Assembly (NCBI GenBank): GCA_016715895.1 | Contig: JADJXH010000004.1 | Span: forward strand, 1,178,001 to 1,242,000 | DNA length: 64,000 nt | From: Flavobacteriales bacterium | GTDB taxonomy: Bacteria > Bacteroidota > Bacteroidia > Flavobacteriales_F > PHOS-HE28 | Reading direction: 5' to 3' | Notes under the pieces: model-generated | What the model was told of the DNA's origin: nothing | What the model saw: the letters and a program-made list of their open reading frames with translations, nothing else | Database searches by the model: none | Shown: one piece after another, positions 7,808 through 15,863 of the stretch | Numbering within the stretch: the stretch's first letter is position 1 | Layout of the letters: each line of letters starts with the position of its first letter | Program-made: the position numbers and the translations under genes

Positions 7808-8392
7808 ATGTCAAGGATCCTGCTCACCGCCATCCTGCTGGTGGCCCTCCATCACGGTCCCGTCCACGCGCAAGCCTTCCAGGCGGGCGACAACGCCATC
7901 GGTGTGGGGGTCGGGGTGGGAGGGTACTATAATTTCCATCCGTACACCGGGGTTCGGCCTTCCATTGGGTTGTTCTACGACCGAGGTACGGGTGTTCCGG
8001 TCGGACCGGGCGTTCTCGGGATCGGCGGTTATTTCAGCTACACCAATCGCCGATCCACGCCGTACTGGACCGGTTACAGGAGCGAATTGGACATCATCTA
8101 CCACTACTGGAGCCTTGGGCTGCGCGGCACCTATCACTGGAACAGTTGGCATAAGGTGGAGAATTGGGATGTCTACGCCGGGGTCGGTATCGGTGTGACG
8201 GCGGAATCATGGTCGGATCGTACCGACTATGGTACCTACATTGGCGATCGGTACAGTTATTCGCCACGCGGGCGATTGCGCTCCTCGCTGTTCGTGGGTA
8301 CGCGCTACTACTTCACGGACTTCCTGGGCGTGTTCGCCGAGGTGGGCTACGACACGGCCTTCCTCACGGGTGGTCTGCAGCTGAAGTTCTGA
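7808..8392 (+). CDS. Small outer-membrane beta-barrel protein
   Basis: A 194-residue protein with a signal peptide (cleavage likely after PVHA, residue 21) and alternating hydrophobic/polar strands rich in Gly, Tyr and Trp. It ends in Phe (GGLQLKF), as many outer-membrane barrels do. The size fits an eight-stranded OmpA/OmpX-like barrel. The function cannot be told from sequence. It is convergent with gldA, the stops being 13 nt apart. Confidence 0.75.
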   Translation: MSRILLTAILLVALHHGPVHAQAFQAGDNAIGVGVGVGGYYNFHPYTGVRPSIGLFYDRGTGVPVGPGVLGIGGYFSYTNRRSTPYWTGYRSELDIIYHYWSLGLRGTYHWNSWHKVENWDVYAGVGIGVTAESWSDRTDYGTYIGDRYSYSPRGRLRSSLFVGTRYYFTDFLGVFAEVGYDTAFLTGGLQLKF

Positions 8393-8405
8393 GGGTGCCG
8401 TCGGC

Positions 8406-9314
8406 TCACCCCTTGGTGAGCTCCTTGAAGACCTCTTCCAATCCGCGCGTGCTCTTCTGCAGGGTGAGCACCTTGCGGCCATGGTCCACGGCGAACTGGA
8501 ACACGGCGGGCCGCACGTCCTGATCGCGGGCGTGTCCGATGGCCCAGCGCACGGGGCCTTCCTGGCGGGCCTGCACCACGCCGGGGATGGCCAGCAGCAA
8601 CCGCATCTCCACGCCGCCATCGAACTCCACCTCCAGCACCTCCAGGTCCCTCTGGGAACTGCGCAGGCGGTCGGCCCGGTCATCGGCCACGATCCGCCCG
8701 CGGTCGATGATGATGACCCGTTCGCAGATGGCCTCCACCTCCTGCATGATGTGGGTGCTGAGCAGCACGGTCTTTTCGCGGCCCACGGTGCGGATGAGGC
8801 CTCGCACCTCCTCCAGCTGGTTGGGGTCGAGGCCGCTGGTGGGCTCATCGAGGATGAGCACCTGCGGATCGTGGATCAGGGCCTGGGCCAGGCCCACACG
8901 CTGGCGGTAGCCCTTGCTGAGGGCGCCGATCCGCTTGTGTTGTTCGCGCTCAAGGCCCACCAGACCGATCATCTCGCGCACACGGGCCTCCTTCCCCTTC
9001 AGCCCGTGGATGCCGGCCACGAACTCCAGGTACTCCCGCACATACAGGTCGACATAGAGCGGGTTGTGTTCCGGCAGGTAGCCCACGTTGCGCCGCACCT
9101 GCATGCTGGCCGAGCGGATGTCGTGCCCGCACACGCTGGCCTCCCCGCTGGTGGGGGGCAGGTAGCAGGTGAGCACCTTCATCATCGTGCTCTTGCCGGC
9201 ACCGTTCGGTCCCAGGAAGCCCACCACGCCCGCCTTCGCCAGCTCGAAGCTCACGTCGTCCAGCGCCTTCTGGGGACCGTAGACCTTGGTGATGCCGCGC
9301 ACGGAGATGGACAT
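8406..9314 (-). CDS. gldA: Gliding-motility-associated ABC transporter ATPase GldA
   Basis: ATPase subunit of an ABC-2 transporter which in Flavobacterium is linked to gliding motility together with GldF and GldG. The 302-residue length is right for GldA. Seen: Walker A GPNGAGKSTM, signature LSKGYRQRVGLAQA, Walker B VLILDEPTSGLDP, the H-loop STHIMQEVE, and a C-terminal extension of about 90 residues. I chose the ATG at 9314 (MSISVRGITKVYG); a longer open frame runs upstream through repeats and over rsgA. The permease partners are not in this window. A TACCTTCG box ends 4 nt before the start codon. Confidence 0.88.
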   Translation of the reverse strand: MSISVRGITKVYGPQKALDDVSFELAKAGVVGFLGPNGAGKSTMMKVLTCYLPPTSGEASVCGHDIRSASMQVRRNVGYLPEHNPLYVDLYVREYLEFVAGIHGLKGKEARVREMIGLVGLEREQHKRIGALSKGYRQRVGLAQALIHDPQVLILDEPTSGLDPNQLEEVRGLIRTVGREKTVLLSTHIMQEVEAICERVIIIDRGRIVADDRADRLRSSQRDLEVLEVEFDGGVEMRLLLAIPGVVQARQEGPVRWAIGHARDQDVRPAVFQFAVDHGRKVLTLQKSTRGLEEVFKELTKG

Positions 9315-9318
9315 GCGG

Positions 9319-9326
9319 CGAAGGTA
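9319..9326 (-). promoter_or_regulatory. -7 box abutting gldA, probable leaderless start
   Basis: Reverse strand TACCTTCG (one mismatch to TAnnTTTG), only 4 nt before the gldA ATG. If used, the transcript would begin at or within a few nucleotides of the start codon. Confidence 0.5.
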
Positions 9327-9355
9327 GCACCTGCCCATCCCGCGCTGACCTGAGC

Positions 9356-9410
9356 CATGTGCCCATGTGCTCATGTGCACATGGTCGCATGGGCACATGC
9401 GCACACGGGC
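9356..9410. repeat. GGGCACATG-type repeat between gldA and rsgA
   Basis: About six imperfect copies of (G/T)G(G/C)(C/T)CACATG-like units, including the palindrome CATGTGCACATG. Same family as 25481-25523, 48708-48866 and 62698-62750. It lies in the divergent gap between the two promoters. Confidence 0.75.
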
Positions 9411-9422
9411 AACCGAACCCGC

Positions 9423-9430
9423 CATCTTTG
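9423..9430 (+). promoter_or_regulatory. -7 box abutting rsgA, probable leaderless start
   Basis: CATCTTTG, one mismatch to TAnnTTTG, ends 4 nt before the rsgA ATG at 9435. Confidence 0.45.
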
Positions 9431-9434
9431 TCCC

Positions 9435-10460
9435 ATGCCCACCGGCCTTGTGATGCGCTCCACCGGCAGCCGCTACCTGGTGCGTGGCGACGACGGCTCG
9501 AAGCACGAGTGCGTGGCCAAGGGCAACCTGCGGATCAAGGGGTGGAAGAGCACCAACCCGGTGGCCGTGGGCGATCGGGTGGAGTACAGCCCCCAGGAGG
9601 ACGCCGATCATCCCGGCGCCATCACCGACCTGCACGACCGACGGAACTACCTGGTGCGCCGCAGTGTGAACCTGAGCCACCACAAGCATGTGATCGCCGC
9701 CAACCTGGACCAGGCGCTGCTGATGGTGACCGTGGCGCGACCGCGCACCTCCTTCGGCTTCATCGATCGCTTCCTGGTGACCGCCGAGGCCTATGAAGTG
9801 CCGGTGGTGCTGGTGGTGAACAAGGTGGACGACCTGGCCGACGCGGAAATGGAGGACCTGGCCGAACTGGTGGACATCTATCAGCAGGTGGGGTACACGG
9901 TGTTGATGACCTCGGCCCGCACGGGGGGCGGTGTGGATGCCGTGCGCGAGCTCCTCGCCGGCAAGGTGACGCTGGTGGCCGGCCACAGCGGGGTGGGGAA
10001 GAGCACCCTCATCAACGCCATCGACCCTGCGCTCGACCTCCACACTGCCGTCATCAGTGAGGCCAGCGAGAAGGGCCAGCACACCACCACCTACGCCGAG
10101 ATGTTCGAATTGGGAGTGGCGAGTGATGAGTTTCGAGTGGCGAGTGCTGCCGGTCCGGAAGCACTCGCCACTCGCCACTCGCCACTCACCTCCTCGATCC
10201 CTCCCACGTTCATCATCGACACGCCCGGCATCAAGGGCTTCGGGCTGGTGGACCTGGAGGCCGAGGACATCGGGGACCAGTTCCCCGAGATCTTCCGGCT
10301 GAAGAGCGGATGCCGCTTCAACAACTGCATGCACAAGGACGAACCGGGCTGTGCCGTGCGCGCCGCGGTGGAGGCCGGCGAGGTGGCCGAAAGCCGCTAC
10401 CGCAGCTACCGCGACATGTTGGAGGGCATCGACGAGGAGAGCCCCTACCGACTGGATTGA
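9435..10460 (+). CDS. rsgA: Ribosome small-subunit-dependent GTPase RsgA with an in-frame repeat insertion
   Basis: Circularly permuted GTPase that checks late 30S assembly. 341 residues: OB-fold N-terminus, then G4 NKVDD near 129-133, G1 GHSGVGKST near 182-190, the G2 region HTTTY near 216-220, G3 DTPG near 262-265, and a C-terminal zinc knuckle (GCRFNNCMHKDEPGC). Between G2 and G3 about 26 extra residues (roughly 226-252) are encoded exactly by a GAGTGGCGAGTG inverted repeat; normal RsgA has only a few residues here. The reading frame is kept and all GTPase motifs are intact, so the protein is probably functional. I chose the ATG at 9435 because upstream codons lie in another repeat. Confidence 0.95.
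   Translation: MPTGLVMRSTGSRYLVRGDDGSKHECVAKGNLRIKGWKSTNPVAVGDRVEYSPQEDADHPGAITDLHDRRNYLVRRSVNLSHHKHVIAANLDQALLMVTVARPRTSFGFIDRFLVTAEAYEVPVVLVVNKVDDLADAEMEDLAELVDIYQQVGYTVLMTSARTGGGVDAVRELLAGKVTLVAGHSGVGKSTLINAIDPALDLHTAVISEASEKGQHTTTYAEMFELGVASDEFRVASAAGPEALATRHSPLTSSIPPTFIIDTPGIKGFGLVDLEAEDIGDQFPEIFRLKSGCRFNNCMHKDEPGCAVRAAVEAGEVAESRYRSYRDMLEGIDEESPYRLD
10112..10189 (+). repeat. GAGTG-type inverted repeat inserted inside rsgA
   Basis: The core is a perfect 14-bp stem (CGAGTGGCGAGTGC at 10134-10147 against 10161-10174) with a 13-nt loop; further GAGTGGCGAGTG and CACTCGCCACTC units extend both arms. It matches the repeats around the four-helix gene at 5.75-6.37 kb. It adds whole codons and no stop. 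Confidence 0.85.
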
Positions 10461-10471
10461 ACCGACCACCG

Positions 10472-11281
10472 ATGCGCGCACCGACCATCCTGTTCCTGGG
10501 GCCCGTGCTGGGCCTGTGGGCCTGCACCGCCTCCCGTCCCCTTGCCGGGGATCCCGAGACCGCGACCGCCCGGGAGCTCGTCACGCAGAACGTGAACGCC
10601 ACCCTCTACCAGAACGCCTCCGCCGAGGTGGCCTGGCTGTATGAACAGGGCTATGCCTTCGCGCGGCTGAAGCTCGACGCCAACCTGAGCGTGCCCGACA
10701 GCCTGCCTCCGGCGGTGATCGTGGATGTGGACGAGACCGTGCTGGACAACAGCCCTTATGAACTGGAGAACATCCTTGCGGGGCGCAGCTACAGCCCCAG
10801 CACGTGGAAGGCGTGGACCGCGCGGGCCGAGGCGAAGGCCTGCCCGGGTGCGTTGAACTTCCTCACCCATGCGGCCTCGCGCGGCTGTGCCGTGTACTAC
10901 ATCACCAACCGCGATGCCGACGAAAAGGGGGCCACCATCGCGAACCTCGCCCGGCTGGGCTTCCCCATGGCGGACAGCTTGCATGTGCGCACGATGGAAG
11001 GCACCAGCGACAAGACCGTGCGGCGGGATGAGGTGCGCCGGGCCCATCGCGTGGTGCTGCTGGTGGGCGACCAGCTCACGGACTTCGAGCAGGTGCTGAA
11101 GGACCGCAGCACTGAGATGGGTCTGCCATCCATGTACATGATGTCCGCGCGATTGGCGAAGGACTTCATCCTGCTGCCCAACGCCACTTACGGCTACTGG
11201 CGCGATGGCATCACCGGCAAGGGCACGGCGGTGGAGAAGCGCGACCGGGTGCGGACCTTCATCGAGGAACGGACACGCTGA
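10472..11281 (+). CDS. HAD-family acid phosphatase lipoprotein, 5'-nucleotidase e(P4) type
   Basis: Likely an outer-membrane lipoprotein that dephosphorylates nucleotides or other phosphomonoesters outside the cytoplasm. 269 residues with a short lipoprotein signal ending GLWAC. The HAD motif I is VDVDETVLDNS (nucleophile D, acid/base D), motif II is the YYITNRD strand, and the GDQLTDF segment gives the metal-binding acids, as in H. influenzae e(P4). It starts 11 nt after rsgA and is followed by dtd after 2 nt, suggesting one transcript for the three genes. Confidence 0.87.
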   Translation: MRAPTILFLGPVLGLWACTASRPLAGDPETATARELVTQNVNATLYQNASAEVAWLYEQGYAFARLKLDANLSVPDSLPPAVIVDVDETVLDNSPYELENILAGRSYSPSTWKAWTARAEAKACPGALNFLTHAASRGCAVYYITNRDADEKGATIANLARLGFPMADSLHVRTMEGTSDKTVRRDEVRRAHRVVLLVGDQLTDFEQVLKDRSTEMGLPSMYMMSARLAKDFILLPNATYGYWRDGITGKGTAVEKRDRVRTFIEERTR

Positions 11282-11283
11282 GC

Positions 11284-11736
11284 ATGCGCGCGGTGGTGCA
11301 ACGGGTGAGCGGTGCGTCGGTGCACATCGGCGGGGCGGAGCATGCGCGCATCGGCCGCGGGCTGCTGGTGCTGCTCGGCGTCGAGGTGGGGGATACGCCG
11401 GCCGACGCGGAGTGGTTGTGCGGCAAGATCGCGCGCCTGCGGATCTTCCCCGATGCGGACGGGGTGATGAACCTCGACCTGGTCCAGGTGGGTGGCGAGC
11501 TGTTGCTCGTGAGCCAGTTCACCCTGCACGCGAACACGGCGAAGGGCAATCGCCCGAGCTACATCCGCGCGGCGCGGCCTGAAGAGGCCGTTCCGTTGTA
11601 CCTGCGGGCCAGGCAGCTGCTCACGGAGGCGACGGGACGACCGGTGCGCACCGGTGAGTTCGGCGCCGACATGCAGGTGGAACTGGTGAACGATGGTCCG
11701 GTGACCATCCTCATCGACAGCCGGCTCAGGGAGTAA
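11284..11736 (+). CDS. dtd: D-aminoacyl-tRNA deacylase
   Basis: Removes D-amino acids and glycine mischarged onto tRNAs. 150 residues, normal length. Both family motifs are present: SQFTL (within LLVSQFTLHANTAKG, near residue 80) and NxGPxT as NDGPVT near residues 138-143. It follows the phosphatase gene by 2 nt. The last 11 bases overlap the 3' end of the convergent T9SS gene. Confidence 0.96.
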   Translation: MRAVVQRVSGASVHIGGAEHARIGRGLLVLLGVEVGDTPADAEWLCGKIARLRIFPDADGVMNLDLVQVGGELLLVSQFTLHANTAKGNRPSYIRAARPEEAVPLYLRARQLLTEATGRPVRTGEFGADMQVELVNDGPVTILIDSRLRE

Positions 11737-13498
11737 GGGAGCGGTCCACCAGCACGCGGGCGGAGCGGCGGCCGTCGCCTTCGCCCACCACCAGCAGATG
11801 CAGGCCTTGGGCATGCCGGTCGAGCACCACCTCGGAGCGCCCCGGTCCGGCCGGGCGGCGCTCGAAGGCCACGGCACGCCCCAGCGCATCGAACACCTGG
11901 ATCGGCGATCCCTTGCAGGCCACGCTGAAGCGGCCGGTGGATGGGTTGGGCATCACATCCAGCAACGGGGTGGACCATTCGGCGCTCACCGTGGGTCCGG
12001 TGGCGATGGTGCCGTCGTGATGGACGATCCGCAGCCGGTAGAAATTGGTGCCCGGTGCGGGCTCCGGGTGTGTCCACGCGTAGCGGGTCTCCTGCGCCGC
12101 GGAGCCGGTGGCCTCGACCTCGATCACGGTGGTCCACGCATCGGGCCCTGTGCCATGGTCGATCAGGAAGGAGTGTACCCCTTCCTCGCTGGAGGTCTGC
12201 CAGGACAGTGCGATGCCGGCGTCCACCGGATCGGCGGTGAAGCCGGTGAGGGTGATGGGCAGCACGATGGGATCGCAGCTCACCGTGGCCGTGCCGCCGA
12301 ACTCCAGGGGCACCAGGGTGGTGACGCTGCTCCAGTTGCTGAAGCAGATGATGTACTGCTGCCCGGCGAGCACGTTGAGCGGCGGCTCGAAGTTGCCGGG
12401 ATCACCGCCAGGCGGCGTGGTGGCTGCGAGACCGGTGCCGCCGAAGGACACGTTGTTCCAGTTGCAGCGGATGGGCGCGAGGGTGTTGGCGGTGATGGCT
12501 GCGCAGGCCCCGGGTGTGTACGGGTACATGATCCAGTCATAGAACCCCGCCTGGCTGCCGAGCCCGCCGAAGGTGAACTCCAGCGAGCCCCCGCCGCTCA
12601 CGTTGATCACCATCCAGGTGCTGTTGAGTTCGTTGTTGCGCAGGCAGCCCCAGTTGTCGCTGCCCCAGGTGCTGTAGGCCAGGTCGCCGAGCAACAGGTC
12701 GGGATTGCCCAGCGAGCCGAGCGGCGGGATCTCGTTGAGGCTGCCGATGCCATTGGGGTCGATCTGGAAGGCGTAGTTCGTGCAGATGTTCACGGCCTGG
12801 GGGCAGTCGCTGGCCGTCACCGGTCCGCTGTTGACGGTGCAGTTGGTGGTCGGGCTCAGGTCGATCACCTGCTGGCCGATGCTGCCGGTGGCCAGGGTGC
12901 CTGTGCCCACCGTGGTGCCACCGCTGTTGGTCAGGGTCCAGGTGGCACCGTTCCATCCATCGCCGAAGGAGTCGAACATCTGCATCACGAAGCAGCCGGT
13001 GTCCAGGCAGAGCACCTGTGAACTGGGGGCGAAACCCGTGCCCACGATCTGCACACCGCTCACCAGGTTCCAACTGACCTCGGCGGGGAAGCCACCACCG
13101 GTGACCGTCAGGGTGTAGTTGCTGCAGTTCGCTCCGCCGCAACCGCCCCCCAGGTTCACCTGCGCCGTGCCGAAGCTCCCGTTGGCAAGCGTTCCGGAGC
13201 TGACGATGGTATTGGCCGGCTGCACGCGCACCACGAAGCTGGCGCCGTTCCAACCGTCTCCGAACAGGTCGTACATATACATCGTGTAGCAGCCGTTGGG
13301 CAGGCACACGCTCACGGTCTGCGGGGCAAAGCCGCTCGCCACGGTCACGCCCAGGTCGTTCACCAGTTCCCAGTCGATCTCGAAGTCCCACGTGCCGCCG
13401 CCCACGGTGATGGTGTAGGTCGTGCATTGCGCGGACAGCCGCTCAGCTCCGGCTCCCAGCAGGAGCGCGGCCACCAGCAGGGTCCGGAGGGCCTTCAT
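11726..13498 (-). CDS. Secreted T9SS cargo protein with two FGDGWNGA repeats
   Basis: 590 residues with signal peptide 1-24 (ends RLSAQ). Two tandem domains of about 95 residues follow, each with a Y-T-x-T-V start, a C-L-x-x-G-C-(Y/F) turn and an FGDGWNGA motif, at roughly 25-120 and 124-215. A Cys-rich middle domain (TASDCPQAVNICTN onward), a fibronectin-III-like segment (LTGFTADPVDAGIALSWQTSSE) and a C-terminal type A sorting domain (LDVMPNPSTGRFSV, last 75 or so residues) come after. The sorting domain implies export by the type IX system and surface attachment or release. The role is probably adhesive or structural; no catalytic motif is seen. Convergent with dtd, overlapping by 11 bp. 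Confidence 0.85.
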   Translation of the reverse strand: MKALRTLLVAALLLGAGAERLSAQCTTYTITVGGGTWDFEIDWELVNDLGVTVASGFAPQTVSVCLPNGCYTMYMYDLFGDGWNGASFVVRVQPANTIVSSGTLANGSFGTAQVNLGGGCGGANCSNYTLTVTGGGFPAEVSWNLVSGVQIVGTGFAPSSQVLCLDTGCFVMQMFDSFGDGWNGATWTLTNSGGTTVGTGTLATGSIGQQVIDLSPTTNCTVNSGPVTASDCPQAVNICTNYAFQIDPNGIGSLNEIPPLGSLGNPDLLLGDLAYSTWGSDNWGCLRNNELNSTWMVINVSGGGSLEFTFGGLGSQAGFYDWIMYPYTPGACAAITANTLAPIRCNWNNVSFGGTGLAATTPPGGDPGNFEPPLNVLAGQQYIICFSNWSSVTTLVPLEFGGTATVSCDPIVLPITLTGFTADPVDAGIALSWQTSSEEGVHSFLIDHGTGPDAWTTVIEVEATGSAAQETRYAWTHPEPAPGTNFYRLRIVHHDGTIATGPTVSAEWSTPLLDVMPNPSTGRFSVACKGSPIQVFDALGRAVAFERRPAGPGRSEVVLDRHAQGLHLLVVGEGDGRRSARVLVDRSLTP

Positions 13499-13866
13499 CG
13501 GTCGGCAGGGGCTTGTCCGCAGGTGCGGGGGTCGAGGTGGCGGAAGGGCGTGCCATCGATCGGGCCACGCCGATAGCAGCGCAGGCTCATGCCCAATGGC
13601 GCGATCACCTGTTCGAGCTGCGCCTGGGTGACGGGGCTTGCGGGGTCCAGGTGGAGGAGCAGGTTGCGCGTGTTGTGGTCCACACGACCCATGTCAACCC
13701 CGGGCAACTGGCGGATCAGCACGGCGGCCTGATGGGCGTGTTGCGGGCTGCGCACACCATCCACCACGGCCTGCACCTGATGGCGCCCCTCCTGTGCGGC
13801 CACCGGCACGGTGGAGCACAGAACGAGCGCGATCCACACACCTTTGTGAAAAAGTCGGCTGAACAT
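13495..13866 (-). CDS. Exported HMA-like (ferredoxin-fold) protein without CxxC
   Basis: A 123-residue protein with a signal peptide (residues 1-24, ending VPVAAQ). The mature part resembles a heavy-metal-associated domain: AVVDGVRSPQHAHQAAVLIRQLPGV, with beta-alpha-beta spacing and the L-P-G-V turn, then a second half (PVTQAQLEQVIAPLGM). The metal-binding CxxC is replaced by a segment containing SPQHAHQ, so copper binding of the usual type is unlikely, though His residues are present. It overlaps the downstream T9SS gene by 4 nt, suggesting co-expression. Confidence 0.6.
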   Translation of the reverse strand: MFSRLFHKGVWIALVLCSTVPVAAQEGRHQVQAVVDGVRSPQHAHQAAVLIRQLPGVDMGRVDHNTRNLLLHLDPASPVTQAQLEQVIAPLGMSLRCYRRGPIDGTPFRHLDPRTCGQAPADR

Positions 13867-13903
13867 GGCGGTGGAAGATACGGGTTCGGGATCAAAGGGC
13901 GGT

Positions 13904-14233
13904 ATGACGATCCGCAGCCTCCAGGCCGAGGTGGACCGATGGATCGGGGCGGTGGGGGTGCGTTACTTCGATCCGCTCACCAACATGGCCATGCTGGCCG
14001 AGGAGGTGGGCGAGGTGGCGCGGATCATGGCCCGCCGCTATGGCGAACAGAGCGAGAAGGAGAGCGATCGGGCGAAGGACCTCGGAACGGAGCTGGCCGA
14101 CGTCCTTTTCGTGGTGCTGTGCCTGGCCAACCAGACCGGCACGGACCTGGACGCGGCGTGGGAACGCCGCATGGCGGAGAAGACCGCGCGCGATGCCGAC
14201 CGGCACCGGACCAACCCCAAGCTGAAGGGCTGA
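13904..14233 (+). CDS. MazG-like nucleotide pyrophosphohydrolase
   Basis: A 109-residue all-alpha NTP pyrophosphatase of the MazG superfamily, likely to clear non-canonical nucleotides. Seen: the Mg-binding EEVGE motif (MAMLAEEVGEVARIMARRYG) and the second acidic helix (DLGTELADVLFVVLCLAN). I start at 13904 (MTIRSLQAEVDRWI), the usual N-terminus in Bacteroidota homologues. An earlier ATG at 13865 is in frame but would overlap the start codon of the divergent HMA-like gene. Confidence 0.88.
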   Translation: MTIRSLQAEVDRWIGAVGVRYFDPLTNMAMLAEEVGEVARIMARRYGEQSEKESDRAKDLGTELADVLFVVLCLANQTGTDLDAAWERRMAEKTARDADRHRTNPKLKG

Positions 14234-14246
14234 CCGCCCGGGGAAC

Positions 14247-14621
14247 TTACCAGGGTGTCTCCAGGTCCTTGGCCACGTAGGTGTGGTCACGCACGCTCCA
14301 CACACTGCCGGTGGGCTTGCGCAGGGCCAGGCCATCGGAGCGGCCCATCCGGCGCAACAGCGCGATGGGGGTCAGCAACGCGAAGAACACGGCGCTGAGC
14401 AGCACGCGGCCGTTGAACCAGCCCAGGGCGTGAGCGAGCTTCATCCAGCCCTGATGCACCAACCGGGCCACCGGCGGCAGCAGCAGGCCGATGAGGCCGG
14501 CGCACACCGCCACCGTCAGCATCCAGGGTTTGTGGAAGATGAGATACAGCACCAGGAAGCCCGTGGTGATGGCCAGCATGCTGGCGTCGGTGCGTTCCTC
14601 GGGGCGGGCCGGGGCGCTCAT
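14247..14621 (-). CDS. SxtJ-like membrane protein
   Basis: A 124-residue integral membrane protein with about three hydrophobic helices (LAITTGFLVLYLIF; LTVAVCAGLIGLLLPPVARL; GRVLLSAVFFALLTPIALL) and a soluble C-terminus containing W-S-V-R-D-H-T-Y. The pattern resembles SxtJ, a protein of unknown function first named in the cyanobacterial saxitoxin cluster but widespread beside carbamoyltransferases. It lies 3 nt after the 49-residue DUF5989-like gene and ends the four-gene cassette that begins at 17729. Function unknown; a membrane partner for the carbamoyltransferase is plausible. Confidence 0.8.
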   Translation of the reverse strand: MSAPARPEERTDASMLAITTGFLVLYLIFHKPWMLTVAVCAGLIGLLLPPVARLVHQGWMKLAHALGWFNGRVLLSAVFFALLTPIALLRRMGRSDGLALRKPTGSVWSVRDHTYVAKDLETPW

Positions 14622-14624
14622 GGC

Positions 14625-14774
14625 TTAGAACAGGGTGTAGATGAAGGGCGCCACCGCCGATCCGCCGCCGATCACGAGCAGCACGCCCAGCAGGAGCAGC
14701 ACGATGATCACGGGGGCGAGCCACCACTTTTTGCGGCTCCACAGGAAGCCCCAGAGGTCCTTCAGAAAGTCCAT
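14625..14774 (-). CDS. DUF5989-like (SxtK-type) small membrane protein, 49 aa
   Basis: A short gene of 49 codons reading MDFLKDLWGFLWSRKKWW at the start, followed by one strongly hydrophobic helix (residues 20-36) and a GGGSAVAPFIYTLF end. The W-x-F-L-x-x-R-K-K-W-W-L motif and length fit DUF5989, the family of the small SxtK protein. It sits 4 nt after the SGNH hydrolase gene and 3 nt before the SxtJ-like gene, so it is part of the same operon. Function unknown. Confidence 0.85.
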   Translation of the reverse strand: MDFLKDLWGFLWSRKKWWLAPVIIVLLLLGVLLVIGGGSAVAPFIYTLF

Positions 14775-14778
14775 GCGG

Positions 14779-15861
14779 TCAGTGCGTCAGGTGTTGCGGA
14801 AAGCGGGCCGAAAGGTAGCCGGTGAGCCGATCCGCGCACAGGGCGGCGACGGCGGCCGATCCGGCCTGGGTGAAGTGGAACGCATCATAGAAGTGCGCCG
14901 GTCCGCCGGGCAGCTCCCGGGCCAGGTCGATCAGCAGCAGGTCCTGTTCGGTGGCCACGGTGCGCGTCACGCTGTTGATGAGGTCGAGGCGTTCGAGCAG
15001 GGTGCGGCCATCGGTCCCGGTGAGCAGGGGCAGGTCCTGCAGCCTCCGCGCGAGCGCCGTGTCCATGACGTTGGCGGCGATGCAGGGTTGCGTGAGCAGC
15101 ACGGGCAGGGCGCCCTGCGTGCGGCACAGCGCGATCAGCTCCTCCAGCCGGGAACTGTAGTTCGGGAGCAGGGCCCTTTCCCGGGATACCTGCAGGCGAG
15201 CACTGTCCGGTGCGGTGGGTGCGGGGTCGGCGGAGAGCTCCAGCGCCTGGTGTCCGATACCGGCCTCACGCACACTGCGTGCCTGCCGCCAGGCGCGCCA
15301 GGTGCGCACGATGGCGCTGCGTTCGGACCAGGGCACGGTCGTCCGGCGCCATTGTGCGCGGTCGTGCCGGCCCAGGTCGCTTCGTCCCAGTTCGTTGGCG
15401 CCCACCAGCAGCAGCACCACGTGCGGGCGCAGCGGAAGCACCAGGTCCTTCAACAGGATGGCGTGGCCGAAGGTGCTGTGGCCGTCCAGCCCGGCGTTGT
15501 TCACCCAGACGTCCTGCACTTCCGGGGAAAGGTGCGCACCGAGCAGCGCGGGCCAGTCCTGGCCGTCGCTCAGGTACATGCACTCGGTGGTGCTTCCGCC
15601 CACGGCCACGATGCGCAGCAGCCCGGTGGTGTCGTGCGGCAGGTCGGGACCGCGAAGCCCAAGGTGGTTGCGGTGCAGGTGGATCACGGGATCCGTACCG
15701 GGTAGCGTGGAGCCGCGGATCACATCGTCCACATCGGTGGGCAGCACGATGCGCTCGCCCTGCACGCGGATGCCCAGCGGGGGCCACAGCCGGAGCAACA
15801 CCTCGGCGGCGCCCACGGTGAACACCAGCAGCAGCAGGGCGAGCCCGATGCGCCGCGCCAT
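14779..15861 (-). CDS. SGNH/GDSL-type hydrolase, membrane-anchored
   Basis: A 360-residue protein with an N-terminal membrane anchor (residues 4-20). SGNH blocks are present: block I as VAVGGSTTE at 86-94 (GGST with nucleophile Ser), block III as LLLVGANELG near 148-157 (Asn of the oxyanion hole) and block V as YDAFHFTQAG near 330 (Asp and His). It probably hydrolyses or transfers an ester on the periplasmic side. In the saxitoxin cluster the fourth member of this cassette, SxtL, is also annotated as a GDSL lipase. It starts 2 nt after the carbamoyltransferase stop. Confidence 0.85.
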   Translation of the reverse strand: MARRIGLALLLLVFTVGAAEVLLRLWPPLGIRVQGERIVLPTDVDDVIRGSTLPGTDPVIHLHRNHLGLRGPDLPHDTTGLLRIVAVGGSTTECMYLSDGQDWPALLGAHLSPEVQDVWVNNAGLDGHSTFGHAILLKDLVLPLRPHVVLLLVGANELGRSDLGRHDRAQWRRTTVPWSERSAIVRTWRAWRQARSVREAGIGHQALELSADPAPTAPDSARLQVSRERALLPNYSSRLEELIALCRTQGALPVLLTQPCIAANVMDTALARRLQDLPLLTGTDGRTLLERLDLINSVTRTVATEQDLLLIDLARELPGGPAHFYDAFHFTQAGSAAVAALCADRLTGYLSARFPQHLTH

Positions 15862-15863
15862 GA

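Noticed and set aside
6376..7932. Long plus-strand open frame opposite metK
   Set aside because: High-GC shadow frame rich in H, V, L, G and A with no domain; metK on the other strand is certain. The same applies to other long antisense frames, for example opposite the TPR protein, serS, carbamoyltransferase, alaS and the exporter genes.
8406..10481. A 691-residue fusion of gldA with upstream sequence
   Set aside because: The extra frame is antisense to rsgA and runs through repeats. The GldA similarity begins at the ATG at 9314, right after a promoter box.
13865..13903. Upstream ATG for the MazG-like gene
   Set aside because: It overlaps the start codon of the divergent HMA-like gene, and homologues begin at the MTI..Q..VD segment encoded from 13904.
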